64,000 bases of DNA from Rhizobium sp. P38BS-XIX (GTDB lineage: Bacteria > Pseudomonadota > Alphaproteobacteria > Rhizobiales > Rhizobiaceae): NCBI RefSeq assembly GCF_012641435.1, contig NZ_JABAIJ010000009.1, forward strand, positions 124,001 to 188,000, in the 5' to 3' direction. Position 1 is the first letter of the stretch. Each line of letters begins with the position of its first letter. Below the pieces are notes generated by a model. The model worked only from the letters and a program-made list of their open reading frames with translations. It ran no database searches and had not been told where the DNA came from. The position numbers and the translations under genes were made by a program. Shown here piece by piece: positions 1-9,138 of the stretch.

Positions 1-2
1 GC

Positions 3-1034
3 GTCTCCGCCGACGGCTTCTTTTATGCGCCCGACCCGAGCTCGCAGCTTGCCTGCACGATCGGCGGCAATATCGGCATGAATTCCGGCGGTGCGCACTG
101 TCTGAAATACGGTGTCACGACCAACAATCTGCTTGGCGTCAAGCTGGTCCTCACGGATGGCACCGTCATCGAACTTGGCGGCAAGGCGCTGGATGCAGCC
201 GGCTACGATCTGCTCGGCCTCGTATGCGGTTCGGAAGGCCAGCTGGGCATCGTCACCGAGGCGACGGTGAGGTTGATCGCCAAGCCGGAAGGCGCAAGGC
301 CGGTGCTGTTCGGTTTCGACACGTCGGAGGAGGCGGGTGCCTGCGTTGCCGATGTCATCGCTGCCGGCATCGTGCCTGTGGCCATCGAGTTCATGGACAA
401 GCAGGCGATCGAGATCTGCGAAGCCTTTGCCAAGGCCGGCTATCCCCTCGATGTCGGCGCTCTCCTCATCGTCGAGGTCGAAGGCTCGGAAGCGGAAATG
501 GACGATATGCTGGCCAGCATTGTCGATATCGCCCGCAGGCACGGGGTCAAAACCGTCAGGGAGTGCCAGTCCGCGACGGAGGCGGCGCTGATCTGGAAGG
601 GGCGCAAATCCGCATTCGGCGCCACCGGGCGCATCGCCGATTATATCTGCATGGACGGCACCGTGCCATTGAGCCAGCTGTCCCATGTGCTGCAGAAGAC
701 GGCCGAGATCGTCGATGGCTACGGCCTGCGGGTGGCCAACGTCTTCCATGCGGGCGATGGCAACATGCACCCGCTCATCCTCTTTAACGCGAATGATCCC
801 GAAGAGGCTGCCAAGGCGGAAGCGGCGGGCAACGATATCCTGCGCCTCTGTGTCGATGCCGGCGGTTGCCTCACCGGCGAACATGGCGTCGGCATCGAAA
901 AGCGTGACCTGATGCGGCATCAGTATGCCCAGATCGATCTCGACCAGATGATGGCGGTGCGATCAGCCTTCGATCCCGGCTGGATCCTCAATCCTTCCAA
1001 GGTTTTCCCGCTGGATGGGCGCAAAACGGCATGA
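3..1034 (+). CDS. glcD: Glycolate oxidase FAD subunit GlcD (5' truncated by window)
   Basis: FAD-linked subunit of glycolate oxidase, which oxidises glycolate to glyoxylate at the inner membrane together with GlcE and GlcF. The reading frame is open from base 3, so the N-terminal part lies outside the window; about 343 residues remain of the roughly 480-500 usual for the family. Visible are the end of the FAD_binding_4 domain (IGGNIGMNSGG, KYGVTTNN) and the FAD-oxidase C-terminal domain with NVFHAGDGNMHP and TGEHGVGIEKRDL. The stop overlaps the glcE start by an ATGA junction, so translation is coupled. The ATG at 78 is internal and not the true start. Confidence 0.93.
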   Translation, partial: VSADGFFYAPDPSSQLACTIGGNIGMNSGGAHCLKYGVTTNNLLGVKLVLTDGTVIELGGKALDAAGYDLLGLVCGSEGQLGIVTEATVRLIAKPEGARPVLFGFDTSEEAGACVADVIAAGIVPVAIEFMDKQAIEICEAFAKAGYPLDVGALLIVEVEGSEAEMDDMLASIVDIARRHGVKTVRECQSATEAALIWKGRKSAFGATGRIADYICMDGTVPLSQLSHVLQKTAEIVDGYGLRVANVFHAGDGNMHPLILFNANDPEEAAKAEAAGNDILRLCVDAGGCLTGEHGVGIEKRDLMRHQYAQIDLDQMMAVRSAFDPGWILNPSKVFPLDGRKTA

Positions 1035-2233
1035 ACGAATTTTATCCGACAACCGAGGAAGAAGCGGCCTCCGTCATCAGCGATCACGCGGCGCGGGGCG
1101 CGGCTTTGTCGGTTGCCGGCGGTAATACCCGCTCCGGCTTCGGCAATGCCGTCGCCGCCGAAGCGATGCTATCTTCCCGCAGCCTTGCCGGCATCGTTTC
1201 ATACAATCCCGGTGAGATGGTGATGACCGCCCGGGCCGGCACGCCAGTCGCCGAGATCGAAGCGGCCTTGAGCGAAGGTGGCCAGATGATGGCCTTCGAG
1301 CCGATGGATCATCGGGCGTTGCTCGCGACTGCCGGCGAACCCACCATCGGTGGGGTTTTTGCCGCCAATGTGTCCGGCCCGCGCCGCTTCGTCAGCGGTG
1401 CCGCGCGTGACAGCCTGCTCGGCGTTCGTTTCGTCAATGGCAGAGGTGAGATCGTCAAAGCCGGCGGCCGGGTGATGAAGAACGTCACGGGGCTCGATCT
1501 GGTAAAACTGCTGGCGGGTTCGCACGGGACGCTCGGTCTTCTGACGGAGGTGACGTTTCGTGTGCCGCCGCGACCAAAGACCGAGGAAACGATCGTCGTC
1601 TCCGGTCTGAACGACGCGGAGGCCGCCGACGCTATGGCGGCCGTGATGGCGCTGTCGCTGGAAGTGTCAGGCGCCGCCCATTTGCCAATGACGGTCAGCT
1701 GGAGCTTTCTCAATGGTCAGTTGCCGAAGGGTGAGGCTACCGTCCTGCGCATCGAAGGTCTGCCGGGCTCGGTTTCGGTCCGAGCTGAAAAACTGGCCTC
1801 CGCCTTGCTGCACCATTTCGGACCGGTAGCCCGGCTTGGAGAAGCCGAAAGCCGCGAGCTTTGGCGGCAAATCCGTGATGTGAAACCCTATGCCGACGGC
1901 ACAACGCGGCCTGTCTGGCGCGTATCGGTCGCGCCGGGAACCGGCCACAAGCTTGTTGCCGCCCTTCGCCTCGAGGCAGGGGTCGATGCCTACTATGACT
2001 GGCAGGGCGGTCTCGTCTGGATGCGCATGGAAGCCGAGCCCGAGGGCGATGTGCTGCGCCATTATATCGATGTGCTCGGCGGCGGCCATGCCACCTTGCT
2101 GCGGGCCACACCGCAGCATCGCGCGATGACCGCAGCCTTCCAGCCGCAGCCGGACGCCGTCGCATTGCTTTCGGCGCGGGTGAAGGAGAAATTCGATCCG
2201 GCGGGTATTCTCAATCCGGGGAAGATGGCGTGA
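1031..2233 (+). CDS. glcE: Glycolate oxidase subunit GlcE
   Basis: Second flavin-binding subunit of the GlcDEF glycolate oxidase complex. The 400-residue protein has the short FAD_binding_4 domain at its N-terminus (SVAGGNTRSGFG near residue 27, then GVFAANVSGPRR and GGRVMKNVTGLDL, the last typical of GlcE) and a reduced C-terminal domain ending FDPAGILNPGKMA. The same C-terminal motif type closes GlcD. It starts inside the last codon of glcD and is followed 44 bases later by glcF, so the three form one operon. Length and motifs match the family. Confidence 0.93.
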   Translation: MNEFYPTTEEEAASVISDHAARGAALSVAGGNTRSGFGNAVAAEAMLSSRSLAGIVSYNPGEMVMTARAGTPVAEIEAALSEGGQMMAFEPMDHRALLATAGEPTIGGVFAANVSGPRRFVSGAARDSLLGVRFVNGRGEIVKAGGRVMKNVTGLDLVKLLAGSHGTLGLLTEVTFRVPPRPKTEETIVVSGLNDAEAADAMAAVMALSLEVSGAAHLPMTVSWSFLNGQLPKGEATVLRIEGLPGSVSVRAEKLASALLHHFGPVARLGEAESRELWRQIRDVKPYADGTTRPVWRVSVAPGTGHKLVAALRLEAGVDAYYDWQGGLVWMRMEAEPEGDVLRHYIDVLGGGHATLLRATPQHRAMTAAFQPQPDAVALLSARVKEKFDPAGILNPGKMA

Positions 2234-2277
2234 CGTGGGTGAGGGGCAGGGCATTGCTCGAACGGGGATATCTGTAA

Positions 2278-3597
2278 ATGCAAACCAATTTCACTCCCGA
2301 ACAGCTTGCCGATCCGCATGTGGCCGAGTCCGAGGCCATTTTGCGAAAGTGCGTTCATTGCGGCTTCTGCACCGCCACCTGTCCCACCTATGTGACGCTC
2401 GGCAACGAGCTCGATAGCCCGCGCGGCCGCATCTATCTCATCAAGGACATGCTGGAAAACGGCCGTCCCGCCGATGCCGAGGTGACGACGCATATCGATC
2501 GCTGTCTTTCCTGCCTTGCCTGCACGACCACCTGTCCTTCCGGCGTCGATTACATGCACCTCATCGATCACGCCCGCGTCCACATCGAAAATACCTATAA
2601 GCGGCCGCTGATGGACCGGCTGACGCGCAATGTGCTTGCAGCCGTTCTGCCTTATCCCGCACGCTTCCGCATGGCGCTGCGCCTCGCGCAGTTCGGGCGG
2701 CCGTTCAAAAGCCTCCTTCGCCGCTCGCCCGCGCTGAAGCCATTTGCTGCGATGCTTGACCTTGCGCCGCGCAATATTCCCGCGCCGTCAACGCTTGCCA
2801 GTCCGGGGCATCATCAGCCTCAGGGCGAACAGCGCGGTCGCGTCGCAATCCTGACGGGCTGTGCCCAGCCGGTACTCGATCCCGCCATCAACGAGGCGAC
2901 CATCCGCCTGCTCACCCGCCTTGGCGTCGAGGTCGTAGCACCGGAAGGAGAGGTTTGCTGCGGTTCGTTGGTTCATCACATGGGGCGCGAAGAGCAGGCG
3001 CTGGCCGCCGCTCGCGCCAATGTCGATGTATGGATCCGTGAAATCGATGCTGGCGGGCTCGATGCGATCATCATCACTGCGTCCGGCTGCGGTACGACGA
3101 TCAAGGATTACGGCCATATGCTTCGCCTCGATCCGACATACGCCGAAAAGGCCGCCCGGGTCTCGGCTGTCGCCAAGGACATCACCGAATATCTCGCAGG
3201 CCTGGATCTGCCGACGCACATGCCGCGCGGCACCATCGTTGCCTATCATTCCGCTTGCTCCATGCAGCACGGGCAGAAGATTACGATGGCGCCGAAGCAA
3301 CTGCTGAAGGCTGCCGGCTTTACGGTGCGCGATCCGGCGGAGGGGCACCTCTGTTGTGGCTCGGCGGGCACTTACAACATCATGCACTCGGACATTTCGG
3401 CGGAGCTGAAGGCTCGCAAGGTGAGGAATCTCGAAGCGACCAAGGCTGATATCATCGCGACCGGCAATATCGGCTGCATCACGCAGATCGCGTCCGGAAC
3501 CGGTATTCCCATTCTGCACACCGTCGAGCTGCTGGATTGGGCGTATGGGGGCGATATGCCCGCGAAGCTGAAGGGATGGAAGCCAGCTGCTGCCTGA
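2278..3597 (+). CDS. glcF: Glycolate oxidase iron-sulfur subunit GlcF
   Basis: Iron-sulfur subunit that carries electrons from the GlcD/E flavins to the membrane quinone pool. Of 439 residues, the N-terminal part holds two 4Fe-4S binding motifs with cysteines at 25, 28, 31, 35 and at 76, 79, 82, 86. The C-terminal half carries the paired cysteine-rich CCG domains of the heterodisulfide reductase type (EVCCGSLVHHMG and GHLCCGSAGTYN). All expected cluster ligands are present, so the subunit looks functional. Last gene of the glc operon; the next gene is on the opposite strand nine bases away. Confidence 0.94.
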   Translation: MQTNFTPEQLADPHVAESEAILRKCVHCGFCTATCPTYVTLGNELDSPRGRIYLIKDMLENGRPADAEVTTHIDRCLSCLACTTTCPSGVDYMHLIDHARVHIENTYKRPLMDRLTRNVLAAVLPYPARFRMALRLAQFGRPFKSLLRRSPALKPFAAMLDLAPRNIPAPSTLASPGHHQPQGEQRGRVAILTGCAQPVLDPAINEATIRLLTRLGVEVVAPEGEVCCGSLVHHMGREEQALAAARANVDVWIREIDAGGLDAIIITASGCGTTIKDYGHMLRLDPTYAEKAARVSAVAKDITEYLAGLDLPTHMPRGTIVAYHSACSMQHGQKITMAPKQLLKAAGFTVRDPAEGHLCCGSAGTYNIMHSDISAELKARKVRNLEATKADIIATGNIGCITQIASGTGIPILHTVELLDWAYGGDMPAKLKGWKPAAA

Positions 3598-3605
3598 GGA
3601 CAATC

Positions 3606-3944
3606 TCAGAGGCGATGCGTCCGCCACTCGGTCTCGAACTTGTCGGCGGCGATCCGCGTCATGCTGATACGCTCCTGGCCCTCCTCGAAGAAGATGCCGT
3701 CCACAAGGCCTTTGATGCCATCGTAGAACGAGCCTTCGACGAGGCTGGTGATGCGCCGCCTGTTCACGCCCAGCAGGGCGACATCGACGACGGCCATGCA
3801 CTGATGACGGCCATCGGCGAACACGTCTATGAGCCGCGGCACGTCGCCGACGTCATCGACTTCATAATATATGACGACTGGCTCATCACTTTCAGGGTGA
3901 ATCCAGTCGCATCGATAATAGGAAAAGCTCATGCGCCAATTCAT
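3606..3944 (-). CDS. DUF6881-like hypothetical protein
   Basis: Small protein of 112 residues (108 if it starts at the second ATG, base 3932). It opens with a pattern of alternating hydrophobic and charged residues (YYRCDWIHPESDEPV, then IYYEVDD and VFADGRH). This resembles the DUF6881 family of small uncharacterised bacterial proteins. There is no signal peptide, membrane segment or recognisable catalytic motif. It converges on glcF and is a stand-alone gene. Its function is unknown and the family call is from memory of the pattern only. Confidence 0.6.
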   Translation of the reverse strand: MNWRMSFSYYRCDWIHPESDEPVVIYYEVDDVGDVPRLIDVFADGRHQCMAVVDVALLGVNRRRITSLVEGSFYDGIKGLVDGIFFEEGQERISMTRIAADKFETEWRTHRL

Positions 3945-4007
3945 AGCACATGAGCGCCTTACCCTGAACCTGCATGAAAGGACGGGGTGTCGTCCCCTGG
4001 CGTCGCT

Positions 4008-4679
4008 TTAGAAGTTGAACGAGACGCCGAAGTTCAAGGCGTGCGTGAACACCCTCGTCTTCAGCGTGTCACCGCTGTCGATCGAGACGTTGTTCACGAA
4101 ATTATAGTTGCCCTTGTATTCGACAAAGGTCGACCAGTGCTTCGAGAACTGGTAGCTGACGCCGGCCTGCGCCTGCAGCGAAGCGCCACCGAATTCGTAA
4201 TCGAAGGTGCGGCCGGATGCGCGCGTGACTTCGACGTGCGGTACGTTGATGCCGGCGCCCAGGCCAACATAGGGCGTCCAGTTGCGGCTCGAATCCTGAA
4301 AGCGATAGAGCGCGTTCAGCGTCAGCATGTTGAGGCCGTCGGTAAATTCGAAGTGCGACCAGCCGGGCGTGTTGCCGAGATCGCCATAGACCTTCGCATG
4401 GGTGTAGTCGAGCGACACGCCCCAGTTCGGCTTGTTGAAGTCTTCGAGCCACCAGATGCCACGGAAGCCGAAATAGGGCGGCATCTTGAAGGACTTGCCC
4501 GACCAGTTGGGGTCGAAATTGGCGCCGTCCGACGTGGTGACGTTGCTGCCGGTCGCGCCCTGGATGCCGCCGTAGCCGGAAAATTGCATTTCCGCCGAGG
4601 CTGAGCCGGCGGCGAAGAAGGCTGCTGAAATCGCAAGCGCGGCCAAGACCGGCTGTCCGACACGAAATGCACGATGCAT
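4008..4679 (-). CDS. lpxQ: Outer-membrane beta-barrel, LpxQ-like lipid A oxidase
   Basis: Exported 223-residue protein: a signal peptide (positively charged start, hydrophobic stretch, cleavage after GSASA near residue 29), then alternating amphipathic strands ending in Phe (NFGVSFNF), the usual outer-membrane barrel signature. The segments KSFKMPPYFGFRG, FTDGLNMLTLNALYRF and YVGLGAGINVPHVEV fit my recollection of the rhizobial LpxQ family. LpxQ oxidises the proximal glucosamine of lipid A to 2-aminogluconate. Length also fits. A GGGGGA ribosome site lies ten bases before the ATG. It could instead be a related small porin-like protein; the barrel call is firm, the enzymatic role is family inference. 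Confidence 0.65.
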   Translation of the reverse strand: MHRAFRVGQPVLAALAISAAFFAAGSASAEMQFSGYGGIQGATGSNVTTSDGANFDPNWSGKSFKMPPYFGFRGIWWLEDFNKPNWGVSLDYTHAKVYGDLGNTPGWSHFEFTDGLNMLTLNALYRFQDSSRNWTPYVGLGAGINVPHVEVTRASGRTFDYEFGGASLQAQAGVSYQFSKHWSTFVEYKGNYNFVNNVSIDSGDTLKTRVFTHALNFGVSFNF

Positions 4680-4904
4680 GTGGAATCCCCCGATACCAAA
4701 GTCGCGCCATCTAAGCGTGCTTCCATGACACTTCTATTGCAGCTGATGGTGACGAAGGCCGGCTTAGGCAGGGGAACTGACAGTTAGCTGAATGCAAACG
4801 GCTATTTTGACGCCGTTGGGGCTAATAAGTTTCGCTCTGTAACAACGGCGCAACAGGTGTGCTTCGCTGTGATGCCACCGAAGGTGGTGCGTCGGGCTAA
4901 AGAA

Positions 4905-4940
4905 AACACCCCGAGCCTCACGCCTTGGGCTCGGGGTGTT
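4905..4940 (-). terminator. Rho-independent terminator after L,D-transpeptidase
   Basis: A perfect 13-base inverted repeat (4905-4917 with 4928-4940) is followed, read on the minus strand, by a T-rich run (TTTTCTTT). It lies about 40 bases downstream of the stop of the L,D-transpeptidase gene that ends at 4978 and would end that transcript. Confidence 0.85.
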
Positions 4941-4977
4941 CGTAGTGATCATGAATAGGTGAAGGATAGGCGGCTGC

Positions 4978-5676
4978 TCAACCGCCGAACATCGTTCTCA
5001 GCACATCGACGCCGCGATCCTGATAGCTGACCTCACCCTGCTTGTTGCCGGGACCGACGACGATGACCTTGGTGCCGATCGGCACGCGATCGTAGAGATC
5101 GGTGACGTCCTTGTTCATCATGCGGATGCAGCCGGACGACATGTTGAGGCCGATGCTCCAGGGCTGGTTGGTGCCATGGATGCGGAAGGCGGTATCGTTG
5201 CCGTTGCGATAGAGATACATGGCGCGTGCGCCGAGCGGGTTGTCCTCGCCACCTTCCTGATAGGCCGGCAGCTTGTGGCCTTTCTTGGCCTCGCGGACGC
5301 GCATTTCCGGAGGTGGTGTCCAGCCCGGCCATTCGGCCTTGCGCCCGACATTGACGACACCAGACCAACCGAAGCCGTCGCGGCCGACACCGATGCCGTA
5401 GCGTCTCGCGCGGTTGTTGCCCTCGACGAGATAGAGATACTTGTTGTTGGTATCGATGATGATGGTGCCCGGTGCTTCAGTGGTCGCAAGTCTCACCAGC
5501 CGCCGCTGGAACTGCGGCTTGACCTGGCCCTGCGGTTCCATCGCAACCCGGATCACATCCGGCCGCGTCGCGGGCGCCGCATGGGGAGCGGACGCGGTAA
5601 AGGCGGCGGCATTGGAGGCCACAAGAAGACCCGCCGCAACGACGCTCGCCGCGACCACGGATAGTGATGTTTTCAT
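4978..5676 (-). CDS. L,D-transpeptidase (YkuD domain), copy 1
   Basis: Periplasmic enzyme of the YkuD/ErfK family, which makes 3-3 peptidoglycan cross-links or attaches proteins to the wall. The 232-residue protein has a signal peptide (to about residue 25, SNAAAF) and a YkuD domain from about residue 70. The domain includes TIIIDTNNKYLYLV, HGTN with His167, and the catalytic cysteine motif SSGCIRM with Cys183. A second gene of the same family lies 217 bases upstream on the same strand (5894-6676), but the long gap and the terminator only after this gene leave co-transcription open. Catalytic residues are intact. Confidence 0.92.
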   Translation of the reverse strand: MKTSLSVVAASVVAAGLLVASNAAAFTASAPHAAPATRPDVIRVAMEPQGQVKPQFQRRLVRLATTEAPGTIIIDTNNKYLYLVEGNNRARRYGIGVGRDGFGWSGVVNVGRKAEWPGWTPPPEMRVREAKKGHKLPAYQEGGEDNPLGARAMYLYRNGNDTAFRIHGTNQPWSIGLNMSSGCIRMMNKDVTDLYDRVPIGTKVIVVGPGNKQGEVSYQDRGVDVLRTMFGG

Positions 5677-5893
5677 ATGTCATTCCCCTCACTGGTATCA
5701 CAAGGAAACTATCGAAACCTGCGGGGGGATCAAGATCAAAATGATGAAGGTGAAGAACGGCGTAAAGGAGCCGTTATCTCTTCTGTCGTCGGGTCAGCTA
5801 TAGTTCGATCTATAGTGCCGGTTATTGATGGAGATTTGGGCGCGGCGAACTCCTGAAGAGGCGATCGCCGCGCATGTATCGAGAGACTGGGGA

Positions 5894-6676
5894 TCACATC
5901 ACGACAACGCGGGTCCCGACCTTCACGCGGTTATAGAGATCGGTGACGTCTTCGTTGCGCAGGCGGATGCAGCCGGAGGAAACGGCATTGCCGATCGTCC
6001 AGGGCGCGTTGGTGCCGTGAATGCGATAGAGCGTGGAGCCGAGATACATCGCGCGCGCACCGAGCGGGTTGCCTTCGCCGCCTTCCATATGGGCTGGCAG
6101 GTAGTGCCCCTTCGCCGCCTCACGCGCCACCATTTCGGATGGCGGCGTCCAATCCGGCCATTCCTGCTTGCGGGTCACGGTGTGAGCGCCGGCCCACTCG
6201 AAGCCGGGCTTGCCGACGCCAACGCCGTAGCGCCGCGCCTTGCCGCCTTCCATGACCAGATAGAGGAAGCGGTTGTTGGTATCGATGACGATATTGCCCG
6301 GCTTTTCCTTGGTTTGGTAGTCGACGATCTGCGGCAGGAACTGCGGATCGATTTGGCCGCGGATTGCCGGATATTGCGGGCGCACGACCGCGACCTGCTG
6401 CACGACGGGGCGAGAGAACAGCCCGCGCGGCTGCACGACCTGACGAACCTGCGGATTGGCCTGCTGTTCCATGGCCGGATTGGCCATGCGCTGCGCCATC
6501 GGCCGGGGATAAACGACCGGCTGCACATTGCCGCCGCCAAGCTGCGTCACCCAGGGTGCGGTCAGATCGGGGCTGACGATCACTGGCGGACGCGACTGAT
6601 AGCGATCATTGGCGAAGGCGGTCGAGGCAAGCAGGCTCAGGGCGCCGGCAGCACACAGAACGGCATGTTTCATCAT
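5894..6676 (-). CDS. L,D-transpeptidase (YkuD domain), copy 2
   Basis: Second YkuD-family L,D-transpeptidase, 260 residues. A signal peptide (to about residue 22, STAFA) is followed by a Pro/Gln/Val-rich spacer (residues 45-105) that copy 1 lacks. The YkuD domain starts near residue 127 (NIVIDTNNRFLYLV) and has His220 and the catalytic SSGCIRL with Cys236. The core is clearly homologous to the product of 4978-5676 (shared EWP-WTPP-EM and NPLGARAMYL blocks), indicating an old tandem duplication with a diverged linker. The extra spacer may set reach into the wall; that is inference. Confidence 0.92.
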   Translation of the reverse strand: MMKHAVLCAAGALSLLASTAFANDRYQSRPPVIVSPDLTAPWVTQLGGGNVQPVVYPRPMAQRMANPAMEQQANPQVRQVVQPRGLFSRPVVQQVAVVRPQYPAIRGQIDPQFLPQIVDYQTKEKPGNIVIDTNNRFLYLVMEGGKARRYGVGVGKPGFEWAGAHTVTRKQEWPDWTPPSEMVAREAAKGHYLPAHMEGGEGNPLGARAMYLGSTLYRIHGTNAPWTIGNAVSSGCIRLRNEDVTDLYNRVKVGTRVVVM

Positions 6677-6978
6677 CGGACAAACTCTCTACACATGGGC
6701 CGAGGATGGGCGCGAAAGCACCCGGTCGGAGCCATGGTGCCACTTGGGCGCGAGCGAATGGTAAAGATCTATTCATCAAAATGCCGCGAAGCCGATAAAG
6801 CTTTGTCAGGGTTACCGCCTGGTTTGGAAAGATGGTTTGCGAATGGTAAATCATGAATCGGAATGCGCGATCCCCGGAATGTGTCTATGAATTTAAGCAT
6901 TTGATTGATCTCAATTTATCCGATAGTTGCTTACCGGTTACCGGTGGCGCGCGCTGACATAGGGGGCGAATCGCAAAA
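6677..6978. other. Gene-free interval between ldt copy 2 and tag
   Basis: About 300 bases between two divergently transcribed genes. It must hold both promoters and becomes AT-rich from about 6760 to 6930. I see no RNA gene, no convincing coding frame and no strong operator, apart from a short doubled ACCGGT motif near 6937. Confidence 0.5.
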
Positions 6979-7604
<626 letters not shown>

Positions 7605-7608
<4 letters not shown>

Positions 7609-8126
7609 GAGCCGCACTGTTCGGTCTTTCCGTTACGTTGCTTGCATTGCTCGGCAGTGTTCCGGCCCATGCCGCCGACGATACGGATCAGCAGCTGCCG
7701 CAGCTCGATCGGGGCGAGAAGCTTGAGAAGATCACCTTGCCGGCCGTTCTGGAGAAACTGACGGGCTGGACCAAATTCGGTAAGGGCAAGGTCTATATGC
7801 TGCCGCTCAAGAAGGGGCAGCATGTGCGGGTCACCTTCAGCTCGAAGAGCAAATATGCCTACATGGCGATTTTCGATCTTTCGTCGAACGACGATGAATC
7901 CTTCTTCGGCACGGACGAGGACGGCAACACCGCCGATGTGACCGTCAACGAGGACACGACCTGGCTGATCAAGCCTTACTACTCTCGTGTCACGCGTCGT
8001 CGCGGTCTCGGAGCGCCTTACGAAATCCTCATCGATCCCAATCCGCCGGCAGCACAGCAGCCCGCCGACCAGCAGAAGGATCAGGGGCCGATGCTCTTCC
8101 CGCCGCGTTCCAAGCAAGGGCAGTAA
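7605..8126 (+). CDS. Secreted hypothetical protein coupled to tag
   Basis: A 173-residue protein with a clear signal peptide (hydrophobic core LFGLSVTLLALLGSV, cleavage after AHA near residue 22). The mature part is small and rich in beta-strand residues (HVRVTFSSKSKYAYMAIFDL, then DVTVNEDTTWLIKPYY), ending in a Pro/Gln-rich tail. It resembles periplasmic beta-sandwich domains but I do not recognise a family. The start at 7605 is chosen because it overlaps the tag stop (ATGA) and begins a good signal peptide; an upstream in-frame start at 7560 would lie inside tag. Function unknown. Confidence 0.8.
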
Positions 8127-8129
8127 CGA

Positions 8130-8834
8130 TCAGGATATGCCCTCGATCACGGCCGCCAGCTCTCCGAGATGACCGATCTTGCGGAAACGCGGAGCTTCGG
8201 TCGGCTCATCGACGTGCTCGTAGGACCATGTAAGCTCGTGCGGCACGAAGACGCCGTAGCTTCCGGCTGCGAGCGCCGGCACGATATCCGATTTCAGCGA
8301 ATTGCCGATCATCATCGCCCGCTCCGGCCCATCACCCACCTTGGCGAAGATATGGCGATAGGTGGAGGCGGTCTTGTCCGAGACGATCTCGACCGCATCG
8401 AAGAGGTCGCCGAGCCCGGATTGAGCAAGCTTCCGTTCCTGATCAAAGAGATCGCCCTTGGTGATCAGCACCAGCAGATACTTGCCTGAAAGCGCCTCCA
8501 GCGTCTCGCGCACATTCGGAAGGGTTTCGACGGGGTGGGCGAGAAGGTCTCGGCCGATATCGAGAATCTGGGCGATGACGCTCGACGGCACCCCGCCCTC
8601 GGTGATCTCGATAGCCGTTTCGATCATCGACAGGGTGAAACCTTTTATGCCGAAGCCGTAATGAGAAAGATTGCGCTTTTCCGCCTCCAGCAGCCGCGCG
8701 GCAATGACGTCGCTTGCGGCGTGATCGGCGAGAAGCTCCGTAAACTGCAGTTCCGTCAGCCGGTAGAATTGCTCGTTCTGCCAGAGCGTGTCATCGGCGT
8801 CGAAGCCGATCGTGGTCAAGGGGTGTTGCGTCAT
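8130..8834 (-). CDS. HAD family hydrolase
   Basis: Cytoplasmic haloacid-dehalogenase phosphatase of about 234 residues. Motif I is IGFDADDTLWQNE near the N-terminus (the two Asp act as nucleophile and acid), motif II is LLVLITKGD, and motif III/IV is MMIGNSLKSDIVPALAAG. The long helical insertion after motif I is a type-I cap. The start at 8834 puts motif I close to the N-terminus, as is normal; a longer frame reaches 8897 but adds residues without a ribosome site. The substrate cannot be deduced. It converges on the secreted-protein gene with a gap of three bases. Confidence 0.85.
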   Translation of the reverse strand: MTQHPLTTIGFDADDTLWQNEQFYRLTELQFTELLADHAASDVIAARLLEAEKRNLSHYGFGIKGFTLSMIETAIEITEGGVPSSVIAQILDIGRDLLAHPVETLPNVRETLEALSGKYLLVLITKGDLFDQERKLAQSGLGDLFDAVEIVSDKTASTYRHIFAKVGDGPERAMMIGNSLKSDIVPALAAGSYGVFVPHELTWSYEHVDEPTEAPRFRKIGHLGELAAVIEGIS

Positions 8835-9138
8835 CGGTATGTCCGTTCTGCGCATGTCATGAAAACTGGAATCTAGCCCGCAGCAAGGCGGAAGCAAGAG
8901 CAGGCTCCGGTAACCGGATCGTGATCGATTGAGGGGCTCGCGTTGAAATCGGTTTCCGGTGCATTATGTTCACGTTGTCTCGATCGCCGTGGTGCCAGAA
9001 CCGCGCCTCGATGACTGTCTTATGACCTCTCCATGGCAGCGCCAATAGCCACTGTCGTGCAGAGGCCAATCTATAGCGAAAAGATATGCATTCACCGGCC
9101 GAAAGCGACTTTCGGCTGATCAAAAGGGAATTTTTCCT

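Noticed and set aside
4764..4952. 62-codon minus-strand frame
   Set aside because: Contains the terminator hairpin of the L,D-transpeptidase gene; no coding signs.
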